Shown here: one piece after another, positions 1-6,033 of the stretch
How the letters are laid out: every line of letters starts with the position of its first letter
How positions within the stretch are numbered: position 1 is the first letter of the stretch
DNA from: GCA-016699895 sp964633435
Lineage (GTDB): Bacteria; Patescibacteriota; Saccharimonadia; Saccharimonadales; Saccharimonadaceae
DNA length: 22,952 nucleotides
Direction of reading: 5' to 3'
Assembly: GCA_964633435.1 (NCBI GenBank)
Contig: CAZWHA010000008.1
Location: 1 to 22,952 of the forward strand
Translations under genes and position numbers: made by a program
The notes under the pieces: generated by a model
Told to the model about the DNA's origin: nothing
The model's input: the letters and a program-made list of their open reading frames with translations, nothing else
The model's database searches: none

Positions 1-37
1 GCATGGAGCTGAAGCGTACTAATAGTCCCATTGCCTT
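1..37 (+). rRNA. 23S ribosomal RNA, 3' end (partial)
   Basis: The first bases (GAGCTGA, then CGTACTAATAG) match the conserved 3' end of bacterial 23S rRNA, where GAGCTnA...GTACTAAT is followed by a short terminal helix strand. The gene enters from the left edge, so only the last few dozen bases are present. The exact 3' end is an estimate. A 5S gene in the right order about 200 bases downstream supports the call. Confidence 0.85.
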
Positions 38-237
38 TTTATGTCTTGATTTGAGAAGTTGTTCCATCGACATCTCGAATCAAGTAGACTGAATTGGTAG
101 TCGAGTTTTAAACTCGGACGTCGAAACCTTAGCATTGATTGAACATAATTTGTTGAGTTGCATTTGTTGCACCTTGATAATTCATGGACTCCGATATACG
201 CTTTGACCCGTAAAAGGGAAAAGAGCGAAGCGTCAAA
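38..237 (+). other. 23S-5S intergenic spacer of the rRNA operon
   Basis: About 200 bases separate the two rRNAs, and I see no tRNA cloverleaf. The spacer holds a small hairpin (CGAGT at 102-106 with ACTCG at 112-116). A TTTGAC at 202-207 can pair with GTCAAA at 232-237, immediately before the 5S. These are plausible rRNA processing stems. I see no ORF that looks real. Confidence 0.6.
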
Positions 238-343
238 TCGGTGCCCATGGCGCTGGGGAAACACCTGTTCTCATTCCGAACACAGCAGTTAAGCCCAGCA
301 GCGGCGATTATACTGCGCAAGTGGGAAACTAGCACGGTGCCGA
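238..343 (+). rRNA. rrf: 5S ribosomal RNA
   Basis: The sequence shows the conserved 5S core (CATTCCGAACACAGCAGTTAAG near 272-293). TCGGTGCC at 238-245 pairs with GGTGCCGA at 336-343 through Watson-Crick and G-U pairs to close helix I. Placement after 23S is the standard operon order. At about 106 nt it is shorter than the usual 115-120 nt, which fits the trimmed rRNAs of this lineage, although the ends could be off by a few bases. Open reading frames across it are artefacts. Confidence 0.9.
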
Positions 344-355
344 ATTATACAGAGA

Positions 356-377
356 CCCGTCCGAGAGGACGGGCTTT
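356..377 (+). terminator. Rho-independent terminator of the rRNA operon
   Basis: A perfect 7-bp stem, CCCGTCC (356-362) with GGACGGG (367-373), closes on a GAGA tetraloop and is followed by CTTTG. It begins about 13 bases after the 5S. The T-tract is short, so part of the stopping may be done by the next hairpin. Confidence 0.8.
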
Positions 378-439
378 GTCATTTATGGCAAAGTTTTTGC
401 GTAGCAAAAGTCTGGATAATCTACGTAGTACATTATATA

Positions 440-464
440 AACCCCTCCTAATCGGAGGGGTTTT
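440..464 (+). terminator. Second strong terminator downstream of 5S
   Basis: CCCCTCC (442-448) pairs with GGAGGGG (454-460) around a 5-base loop and is followed by TTTTATCTTTT. Flanking AA/TT extends the stem, so it could also work on the opposite strand. It probably backs up the rRNA terminator. Confidence 0.8.
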
Positions 465-507
465 ATCTTTTAGTGCGCAATTTTCATATGTAGTATTGAT
501 AATTCAA

Positions 508-532
508 AACGACCTCTATAGAAGAGGCCGTT
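508..532 (+). terminator. Third hairpin in the post-rRNA gap, possible terminator
   Basis: AACGACCTCT pairs with AGAGGCCGTT across a short ATAGA loop with one A-C mismatch, then TTATTTG follows. A weaker hairpin (GAACTC 542-547 with GAGTTC 558-563) comes next. The 344-764 stretch has no convincing gene. It holds these hairpins, an AT-rich segment and the promoter of the KGG gene. Confidence 0.5.
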
Positions 533-636
533 ATTTGTGGTGAACTCTCTCGCAGTGGAGTTCTTGGTAATGATTATATATCATAGACAATATAAACGCA
601 ATACTTTCTATAAAATATTTTTCCATAAACGAAATA

Positions 637-665
637 TTGACAAAACGATAGCAGTATGATAATAT
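637..665 (+). promoter_or_regulatory. Promoter of the KGG-repeat gene
   Basis: A consensus TTGACA (637-642) lies 17 bp before TAATAT (660-665), a near-ideal housekeeping sigma promoter. It predicts transcription from about 672 and a leader of roughly 90 nt. An AATATTT...AAATATT inverted repeat (614-638) abuts the -35 and could be an upstream element or an operator. Confidence 0.75.
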
Positions 666-703
666 GGTACGTGAACACATACCACGTGTGAGATATAAAG
701 CGA

Positions 704-740
704 GGGCGCCAGAGGTCATATCGACCACTAGGCGTCTTTT
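704..740 (+). promoter_or_regulatory. Hairpin with T-tract in the KGG gene leader (possible attenuator)
   Basis: GGCGCC (705-710) pairs with GGCGTC (731-736, one G-U), and an inner GGTC/GACC stem (714-717, 722-725) extends the structure. TTTT (737-740) follows directly. It lies between the predicted start of transcription and the ribosome binding site. The shape is that of an intrinsic terminator inside the leader, but no competing antiterminator helix is obvious. Confidence 0.45.
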
Positions 741-764
741 AAACTCTTTTAGAAAGGAGAGGTG

Positions 765-971
765 ATGGCAGGTACAAAAGCAGGCGCCGCGAAAGCAGCC
801 GCAACCAACCGAGCTCGACATGGTAAAGATTTTTATGCAAAGATTGGTAAAAAAGGTGGCCAGGCCGGCCGTACTGGCGGATTTTACGCCAACCGCGAGC
901 TAGCTCGCATTGCCGGTGCCAAGGGCGGTAAAGTCAGCCGCCGCGGTCCAGCAAAAAAGACCAATAACTAA
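765..971 (+). CDS. Small KGG-repeat (stress-induced type) protein
   Basis: This 68-residue, very basic, Gly/Lys/Arg-rich protein has the KGG pattern of the stress-induced acidophilic repeat family (E. coli YciG, Con-10-like proteins). A GKKGGQ block follows a short FYAKI segment, and a second block reads GAKGGK after an ARIAGA helix. The family is linked to stress responses but has no firm biochemical function. The start is the ATG at 765, with AAAGGAG at 753-759 five bases upstream. The GTG at 762 lies too close to that Shine-Dalgarno. It is a single-gene unit with its own promoter, a structured leader and a downstream terminator. The strong promoter and ribosome site suggest an abundant protein. 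Confidence 0.75.
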   Translation: MAGTKAGAAKAAATNRARHGKDFYAKIGKKGGQAGRTGGFYANRELARIAGAKGGKVSRRGPAKKTNN

Positions 972-1007
972 TAGCTGACCGCTCTAATACTAGCGGTGGG
1001 ATCGCTA

Positions 1008-1037
1008 AACCGCCCCAATCACTGAGGGCGGTTTTTT
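1008..1037 (+). terminator. Terminator of the KGG gene
   Basis: AACCGCCC (1008-1015) pairs with GGGCGGTT (1026-1033) and runs into a T6 tract (1032-1037). It overlaps the 3' end of the convergent metallopeptidase gene, whose TGA stop lies in the loop. An additional ACCGCT/AGCGGT hairpin (978-996) precedes it. Confidence 0.85.
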
Positions 1038-1486
1038 GGTTGAATAATGGTACGTTTCAGGCCGCAGTTTCGCGCGTCGTTAGCTTTCCATTTGGTGCCG
1101 CAGTTAACACAGTAATACAATAAATTCTGCCGTGATTGTACGCCAACTTGCGCACAAGTGGGACAGAGGCTCCGACTATGCAGCCACTCACGGTAGTAGT
1201 CGATAGCGGTCTCGATGGTTTTGTCAGTGATAGCAACCCGGTATTTTCCACCGATCTGACGGGCCTGTTCCCAAGCGTCACGTTCGATCCGGAGCAGTTC
1301 GATGTCCTGCGTAAAGGTGTTATGTCCTAGCAAGGCATGACCGAGTTCATGAATTGTATTCGTCAGGCTGTTGTCGTAATAGATAGTCTGATCACGGGGT
1401 GACCAGTGGGCAATATCAGAGGCCTGGAAACTGAAATCAGGATAATCGTTTTGTAGTTTAGTGACTAGTTGCTCGAGTTTTGTCAT
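1019..1486 (-). CDS. M78/IrrE-like zinc metallopeptidase with C-terminal zinc ribbon
   Basis: This 155-residue protein carries HELGHALLGH at residues 46-55, an HExxH zinc-protease motif of the gluzincin type used by ImmA/IrrE-like (M78) proteins. Downstream acidic residues in IERDAW (68-73) could supply the third metal ligand. The C-terminus holds two CxxC pairs (C108/C111 and C126/C129), a probable treble-clef or zinc-ribbon fold. No signal peptide is seen, so it should be cytoplasmic. Relatives cleave repressors or regulate stress and mobile-element switches, but a helix-turn-helix partner is not adjacent. It starts 8 bases after the ROK gene stops, with no clear Shine-Dalgarno, so it is probably co-transcribed. 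The substrate is unknown. Confidence 0.65.
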   Translation of the reverse strand: MTKLEQLVTKLQNDYPDFSFQASDIAHWSPRDQTIYYDNSLTNTIHELGHALLGHNTFTQDIELLRIERDAWEQARQIGGKYRVAITDKTIETAIDYYREWLHSRSLCPTCAQVGVQSRQNLLYYCVNCGTKWKANDARNCGLKRTIIQPKNRPQ

Positions 1487-1494
1487 AGCGCAGC

Positions 1495-2334
1495 CTATTG
1501 CTGGAGAGCCAGCAGCAAAGCACCTCTGTTAACGGTATGATGGAAATCTGTAGCGGCAATAATCTCAATATTAGTACTAGGTGGCCAGCCGCCATCAGCG
1601 ACGATACGTTTTAACTCGTTGCCGTATTTTGGAAAGAACTCGGCCATCGCACCGCCAATAATGATCTGGTCGGGTAGCAGGACTGGCAGTAACACTACGA
1701 GACCTTTTGCGATGGCGCTAGCATATTCCTGCCAGATCGGGTTGTTGGCATCGATAGCTTGGGCCAGTCGTCCATATTTTTTATAAAAGGCTGAACCGGA
1801 GGCGAGTTTTTCCCACATAATGCTCTCGTGTCGATCCGTGAAAGTCATTTTACCAATTTCCATACCAGCGAGGTCTACTGATGGTTGCCCGTTGATGATC
1901 ATGCCGCCGCCAATGCCGGTGCCAATAGCCACATAGAGGCCGCGTTTTGCAGGTGAACCAGCAAAGGCACCGATGGCGCCAACTTTAGCGTCATTTCCGA
2001 CAATAGTCCGAACGCCCGATAATCGCTGAGCGAGGCTGGACTGTAATGGAAAACCTTTCCAGCCAATTACCGAGCTAGTGACTAGACCGCTATTTATTCG
2101 ACCCGTTGTTGCAATAACGACAACATTTTCCTCTGAATAATCATGAAATTCTGGAAAATGATGCAAAATGGCAGCAACCAGCGTATCCAGATATTCGTCA
2201 GGGTGATGTGGCGTGGGGAACTCAAAGGTGCCAAGTGGTTCGACCGTCATCGCCTGATCAATCGAGGTGACACTGTCGAACGAGGCTAATCGCGTCTTTG
2301 TGCCGCCCGTATCAATCGTCAGAATAAATCCCAT
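1495..2334 (-). CDS. ROK-family sugar kinase-like protein
   Basis: The N-terminus has DTGGTK (residues 8-13), the phosphate-binding motif of the ASKHA/ROK fold. VGNDAK follows with the likely catalytic Asp, then AIGTGIGGGMI, the second nucleotide-binding loop. ROK proteins phosphorylate glucose, N-acetylmannosamine or related sugars. The Cys-rich zinc motif found in most ROK kinases after the second loop is absent (the region reads GMEIGKMTFTDR), so substrate and activity are uncertain. I place the start at 2334 (279 residues). The upstream ATG at 2346 overlaps a TACAAT -10 box, and starting at 2334 puts DTGGTK at the usual distance from the N-terminus. It is the first gene of a pair with the M78-like peptidase. 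Confidence 0.75.
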   Translation of the reverse strand: MGFILTIDTGGTKTRLASFDSVTSIDQAMTVEPLGTFEFPTPHHPDEYLDTLVAAILHHFPEFHDYSEENVVVIATTGRINSGLVTSSVIGWKGFPLQSSLAQRLSGVRTIVGNDAKVGAIGAFAGSPAKRGLYVAIGTGIGGGMIINGQPSVDLAGMEIGKMTFTDRHESIMWEKLASGSAFYKKYGRLAQAIDANNPIWQEYASAIAKGLVVLLPVLLPDQIIIGGAMAEFFPKYGNELKRIVADGGWPPSTNIEIIAATDFHHTVNRGALLLALQQ

Positions 2335-2344
2335 AATAGCGTCC

Positions 2345-2350
2345 ATTGTA
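2345..2350 (-). promoter_or_regulatory. -10 box of the ROK gene (near-leaderless)
   Basis: On the minus strand TACAAT lies 10 nt before the ATG at 2334, and no Shine-Dalgarno is seen between. No good -35 is visible. The placement matches the short-leader architecture of several other genes in the window. Confidence 0.4.
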
Positions 2351-2377
2351 CCACTACTTGTCGGAGGTATGGTTTTA

Positions 2378-2386
2378 TGGTATTAT
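2378..2386 (+). promoter_or_regulatory. Extended -10 promoter of the small two-TM protein
   Basis: TGG-TATTAT fits an extended -10 (TGn plus hexamer). It predicts transcription from about 2393 and a leader of about 20 nt with AAAGAGG before the ATG at 2414. No good -35 is visible. It is divergent from the ROK promoter. Confidence 0.4.
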
Positions 2387-2413
2387 GGTTGCATTAGACA
2401 TGAAAGAGGCTAT

Positions 2414-2905
2414 ATGACGAGACGATTTTTGAGCAATAATGAGTCTGGCGCCATCGCCAGCTATCTGATAAGTGTTGTACTAGTTGCAATACTATTAATT
2501 GGCGGCGTATTGCTATTAAAAGGCAGCAGTCAAGCCGACCGATCGACCAGTCAAACTGCCACTATTTCTAACCCTGATTCAACTGATACTAACCAGTCGA
2601 ACGACAAAACCGCAGACGAGACCAAAGACGAGGCAAATAATAGCGGGTCGTCCTCTGCTGACAACTCGGACAAAACTAATGATACTGGTACTGGTCAGCA
2701 AACCAGTTTACCGAGCGATATAACGGCAACTGGCGATACTAGCGATACCAGTCCAGCAACTCCAGAGACCATCACTGCTACTGGACCGGTTGAAGACTTC
2801 GTGGGCCTGCTATTCGGATTATTGGTTGCTATTGGCGCGGTTTATGCGGCTTGGAACTATCGTTTGTCACGCCTCGCTGTCAAATCGGCTCTCCTAAACA
2901 AATAA
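2414..2905 (+). CDS. Small surface protein with N-terminal TM and ATGPVE sorting-like C-terminus
   Basis: This 163-residue protein has a basic N-terminus and a hydrophobic segment (about 13-35), which is a signal anchor or signal peptide. A long Thr/Ser/Asp/Asn-rich, low-complexity, probably disordered linker covers about 38-118. At the C-terminus ATGPVE (122-127) is followed by a hydrophobic stretch (129-147) and basic residues (R150, R153, K157). That tripartite layout is the one used by sortase substrates. The same ATGPVE, TM, basic-tail ending occurs in the DUF11 protein at 7642-10626. AAAGAGG (2403-2409) four bases upstream supports the 2414 start; the longer upstream frame runs into the divergent promoter region. 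A five-codon ORF (2400-2417) overlaps the start through ATGA. Function unknown. Confidence 0.7.
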   Translation: MTRRFLSNNESGAIASYLISVVLVAILLIGGVLLLKGSSQADRSTSQTATISNPDSTDTNQSNDKTADETKDEANNSGSSSADNSDKTNDTGTGQQTSLPSDITATGDTSDTSPATPETITATGPVEDFVGLLFGLLVAIGAVYAAWNYRLSRLAVKSALLNK

Positions 2906-2913
2906 TCTTTAAT

Positions 2914-2942
2914 TTGCATAAACTCGCTGTATCTGATACAAT
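2914..2942 (+). promoter_or_regulatory. Promoter of rpsA (and perhaps infB)
   Basis: TTGCAT (2914-2919), a 17-bp spacer and TACAAT (2937-2942) form a good housekeeping promoter. Transcription should start near 2949, giving a leader of about 75 nt ahead of rpsA. Confidence 0.65.
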
Positions 2943-3023
2943 AGTACTAATTTGCGAGAGACCGCGCAAAATACTAGGTAATAGAGAGATTTCGTCTGGT
3001 CTCGGGCGATGTCTAGGAGATAT

Positions 3024-4067
3024 ATGACGAGTAAACTAACAATGGATGATCTGCTAAATAGCGCTAGTGCTGCCGATGTTGCAGTTGGTGATGTGATTGA
3101 CGGCAAGATTCTGAGCGTCAAGAAGAACGAGATCCTGGTTGACCTGGGTATTCGAGGTGTTGGTATGGTGCCGCGCCGCGAGATTGGTTTTGGCAAAAAG
3201 TACGCTATTGGTGACGAGGTTGCGGCTTCGATTGTCGATTCTGAACTAGATAACGGCTATATGCTGCTGAGCCTGCGCAAGGCCGCCAAGGACCGCGGTT
3301 GGGACGAAATTCAAAAGGTTGTCGAGAGTGGCAAATCGATCGAGGTGACGCCGTACGATGCTAATCGTGGCGGTCTGTTGATCGAATACGAAGGTGTGCG
3401 TGGCTTTATGCCGGTTAGCCAGCTATCGGCTGAGCACTATCCACGGGTGACCGACAAAGACGAAATTCTAAAACGCCTCCGCGATCTGATTGGCAAGACT
3501 ATGAGTGCCCAAGTGATCGATGTTGATCAAAAAGCCAACAAACTGATCTTTAGCGAGAAAGAAGCCATCAAAGACGGCTTGGTTGATCGCCTGACTAGTC
3601 TCAAGGTTGGTGATGTGGTGAAAGGTATCGTCACGGGTATTGTCGACTTCGGCGCCTTTGTAAACGTCGATGGTATCGAAGGTCTGATTCACATTAGCGA
3701 AATTAGCTGGGAGCGTATCGCTACTGTGGCCGAGCGCCTTAAAGTTGGTGATGTCGTCGAGGCAAAAATCATTAGCATCGACAAAGACCGCCTCAGCTTA
3801 TCGATCAAGCAGACCACCTCTGATCCTTGGCTCAGTGAAGCGGCTAAATTCCATGTTGGCGACGAAGTTGAAGGCACAATTACACGCATTACGCCGTTTG
3901 GCGCCTTTGTCCAGATTTCGCCAGCAGTCGAAGCTCTAGTTCATATCAGTGAACTGGGTGATGGCAACAACCCGGAAAAGCTGTTCAAACTGAATGAAAA
4001 GAAATCGTTTACGGTTATTGAGATTGACGCTGATAATCGCAAGATCAGCCTTGGTTTAACAAAATGA
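3024..4067 (+). CDS. rpsA: 30S ribosomal protein S1 (four S1 domains)
   Basis: This 347-residue protein is built from four consecutive OB-fold S1 domains, at about 18-85, 100-180, 190-265 and 275-345. Each shows the S1 pattern of VGDxVxGxI, then DFGAFV or its equivalent, then GLIHISE. In bacteria such proteins bind mRNA and help dock it on the 30S subunit. E. coli S1 has six domains; four is typical of shorter S1 proteins in Gram-positives and CPR bacteria. I choose the ATG at 3024 because AGGAG (3015-3019) lies four bases upstream. The in-frame ATG at 3009 would put that site inside the gene. infB follows 59 bases later with no T-tracted terminator, so the two are probably partly co-transcribed. 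Confidence 0.9.
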   Translation: MTSKLTMDDLLNSASAADVAVGDVIDGKILSVKKNEILVDLGIRGVGMVPRREIGFGKKYAIGDEVAASIVDSELDNGYMLLSLRKAAKDRGWDEIQKVVESGKSIEVTPYDANRGGLLIEYEGVRGFMPVSQLSAEHYPRVTDKDEILKRLRDLIGKTMSAQVIDVDQKANKLIFSEKEAIKDGLVDRLTSLKVGDVVKGIVTGIVDFGAFVNVDGIEGLIHISEISWERIATVAERLKVGDVVEAKIISIDKDRLSLSIKQTTSDPWLSEAAKFHVGDEVEGTITRITPFGAFVQISPAVEALVHISELGDGNNPEKLFKLNEKKSFTVIEIDADNRKISLGLTK

Positions 4068-4080
4068 GTCAATTAGTTTA

Positions 4081-4102
4081 GGCGCGTAGCTACGGCCGCG
4101 CC
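4081..4102 (+). promoter_or_regulatory. GC-rich hairpin between rpsA and infB
   Basis: GGCGCG (4081-4086) pairs with CGCGCC (4097-4102). No T-tract follows (the next bases are GCATTAAAG), so it is more likely an mRNA-stability or partial-attenuation element than a full terminator. The infB ribosome binding region follows. Confidence 0.45.
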
Positions 4103-4126
4103 GCATTAAAGAAAGGGGCGTGGAGC

Positions 4127-5902
4127 ATGGCAGACAAGAAGGTCTTACAACTACCAGAGATGATTACCGTTGGTGATCTGGCGGCTAAACTGGATTTGCC
4201 AGTCGTGAAACTAGTCGGCGAGCTGTTTAAAAACGGTATTGTTGCCACTGTTAATCAACGGATTGATTTCGAGACGGCGCAAATTATTATCGAGGAACTC
4301 GGTCTCGATGTTAGTGTCGAGCAAAAAATTGCGCACGAAGAAGCAGTCAGTCACGAGTTAATGCTGAGCGCCGATGCTGAGCCGCGCCCACCGATCGTAG
4401 CTGTTATGGGTCACGTTGATCACGGTAAAACGACACTGCTCGATAATATTCTGGGCATGAAAAAGGTCGAAGGCGAGGCTGGCGGCATTACGCAGCATAT
4501 TGCAGCTTATCAGACAGAGCACAATAAACGCAAAATTACGTTGCTCGACACGCCGGGTCACGAAGCTTTTGCGGCGCTGCGTCAGCACGGTGCAACCTTG
4601 ACTGACGTTGTCGTGATTGTAGTGGCAGCGGACGATGGCGTCAAGCCGCAGACCGTTGAAGCGATCAAGTTTGCCCGCTCGGCCAATGCAAAAATTGTCG
4701 TGGCGATTAACAAGATTGATAAATCGACAGCTAACTCTCAGCTGGTCAAAACCCAATTAGCGACCGAACACCAACTAAATCCAGAGGAATGGGGCGGCGA
4801 TACTATTATGGTAGAAGTCTCGGCCAAAACCGGCCAGGGTATCGATAAATTACTCGAGATGGTGCTGCTGGTGGCGGATATGGAGGATCTACGCGCTGAC
4901 ACTGACGTGCCGGCTGAGGGTCTGGTTATCGAGTCGAATGTCGAACAGGGCCGTGGTGCGGTGGTGCGCGTCCTGATCGCTAATGGCACCTTGAAAACAG
5001 GTGAATATTTTGTCGCTGGATCGACCTATGGACGGGTGCGCACTCTACAAGATTTTAGGGGCAATCCGCTCAAACAAGCCGGTCCCAGCACCCCAGTGAC
5101 GATCACTGGTTTCAAAGAAGTTCCGGAATTTGGTCAGCGGATCGAAGAAGTCAAAAACGAGCGTGAAGCTCGGGCGCTGGCTGCTAAACATTATGACGAA
5201 AAGGTCCAGTCAACGGCTGGCGTTAATATTACCGGTAATGATCTGCTGAAAATGATGAATCGCCAGACCGAACAGCAAGAGGCGATCTTTATTGTAAAGG
5301 CTGATGTTCAGGGCTCTCTGACCTCTGTTATGGATGCGCTAAAGATGCTCGAGACTGATGAGGTGGCAGTCAAGATTGTTGCTAGTGGTGTTGGTAATAT
5401 TACCGAGGGCGATATTCGTGTCGCCAAAGCTTCGAGTGCTATTGTCTATGGCTTTAGCGTTAGTTTACCAGCCCAGGTTAAACAGCTGTCGATGCGGGCC
5501 AAGATCGAGGTACGAATCTTTAATGTGATCTATGAGCTGCTCGATGATGCCAAATCCGAAATGGAGAAACTGTTGCCAGAGGAAGTTATCGAGACCTCAG
5601 TTGGTGAATTGTCGGTCAAGGGCGTGTTCCGAACCGCTAAAGAGGGTATTATTGCCGGTGGTCAGGTCAAGTCTGGCAAAATCACGCCGAACATTCTGGC
5701 TCGCGTATGGCGTGGCAAGGAGCAGATTGCGGAACTAGAAGTTTCCCGTGTCCAGCGTGAAAAGAGCGAAGTGAAAGAAGTCTTTGAAGGTGAAATGTGC
5801 GGTATCGAGTTAAATATTCCGCGCGGTAGTGGCAAAGTAACTGTTGAAATCGGCGATCGGCTGGAATGTTTTACGCGTGAACTGCGAAAGCGCACTCTGT
5901 AA
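4127..5902 (+). CDS. infB: Translation initiation factor IF-2
   Basis: This 591-residue GTPase brings initiator fMet-tRNA to the 30S subunit and promotes subunit joining. All G motifs are present: GHVDHGKT (95-102), GGIT (119-122), DTPGH (141-145), NKID (195-198) and SAK (232-234). Domain II, an IF-2 domain III and the C-terminal fMet-tRNA-binding beta-barrel follow. Only one short IF2_N-type module (about 10-60) precedes the GTPase. The long linker of E. coli IF-2 (890 residues) is missing, as expected in a compact genome. The start at 4127 has purine-rich AAAGGGG and TGGAG upstream. The usual neighbours nusA and rbfA are absent; here infB follows rpsA and ends at a terminator. The last gene of the translation pathway present elsewhere in the window, fmt, makes the matching formylated tRNA. 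Confidence 0.97.
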   Translation: MADKKVLQLPEMITVGDLAAKLDLPVVKLVGELFKNGIVATVNQRIDFETAQIIIEELGLDVSVEQKIAHEEAVSHELMLSADAEPRPPIVAVMGHVDHGKTTLLDNILGMKKVEGEAGGITQHIAAYQTEHNKRKITLLDTPGHEAFAALRQHGATLTDVVVIVVAADDGVKPQTVEAIKFARSANAKIVVAINKIDKSTANSQLVKTQLATEHQLNPEEWGGDTIMVEVSAKTGQGIDKLLEMVLLVADMEDLRADTDVPAEGLVIESNVEQGRGAVVRVLIANGTLKTGEYFVAGSTYGRVRTLQDFRGNPLKQAGPSTPVTITGFKEVPEFGQRIEEVKNEREARALAAKHYDEKVQSTAGVNITGNDLLKMMNRQTEQQEAIFIVKADVQGSLTSVMDALKMLETDEVAVKIVASGVGNITEGDIRVAKASSAIVYGFSVSLPAQVKQLSMRAKIEVRIFNVIYELLDDAKSEMEKLLPEEVIETSVGELSVKGVFRTAKEGIIAGGQVKSGKITPNILARVWRGKEQIAELEVSRVQREKSEVKEVFEGEMCGIELNIPRGSGKVTVEIGDRLECFTRELRKRTL

Positions 5903-5917
5903 TTCTGCAAAAATGCC

Positions 5918-5935
5918 AAAAGCGCTTGCGCTTTT
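5918..5935 (+). terminator. Terminator of the rpsA-infB unit
   Basis: AAAAGCG (5918-5924) pairs with CGCTTTT (5929-5935) around a tetraloop 16 bases after the infB stop. The A/T ends make it potentially bidirectional. Confidence 0.7.
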
Positions 5936-5956
5936 ATAGAAAATATCATAAAAGCA

Positions 5957-5985
5957 TTGACTGTTAAATATGATTGTGATATAAT
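5957..5985 (+). promoter_or_regulatory. Strong promoter of the lipobox protein gene
   Basis: TTGACT (5957-5962), a 17-bp spacer and a perfect TATAAT (5980-5985) predict transcription from about 5992. The leader is about 42 nt and holds AAAGGAG. Confidence 0.85.
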
Positions 5986-6033
5986 TGCTCCATATACTAC
6001 TTGTGAGGAAAGAGTAGCGAAAGGAGTTTTGTG

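Noticed and set aside
38..237. tRNA gene in the 23S-5S spacer
   Set aside because: No T-loop consensus (GGTTCGAATCC-like) and no cloverleaf could be found.
241..543. 100-codon plus-strand frame and overlapping minus-strand frames over the 5S rRNA
   Set aside because: The region is 5S rRNA plus terminator hairpins; open frames here are chance.
3009..4067. UGA recoding (Gracilibacteria-type code)
   Set aside because: TGA ends rpsA and several other genes where the families end, and no in-frame TGA interrupts a conserved domain.
4358..4756. 132-codon minus-strand frame inside infB
   Set aside because: Shadow of the GTPase domain; no recognisable protein features.
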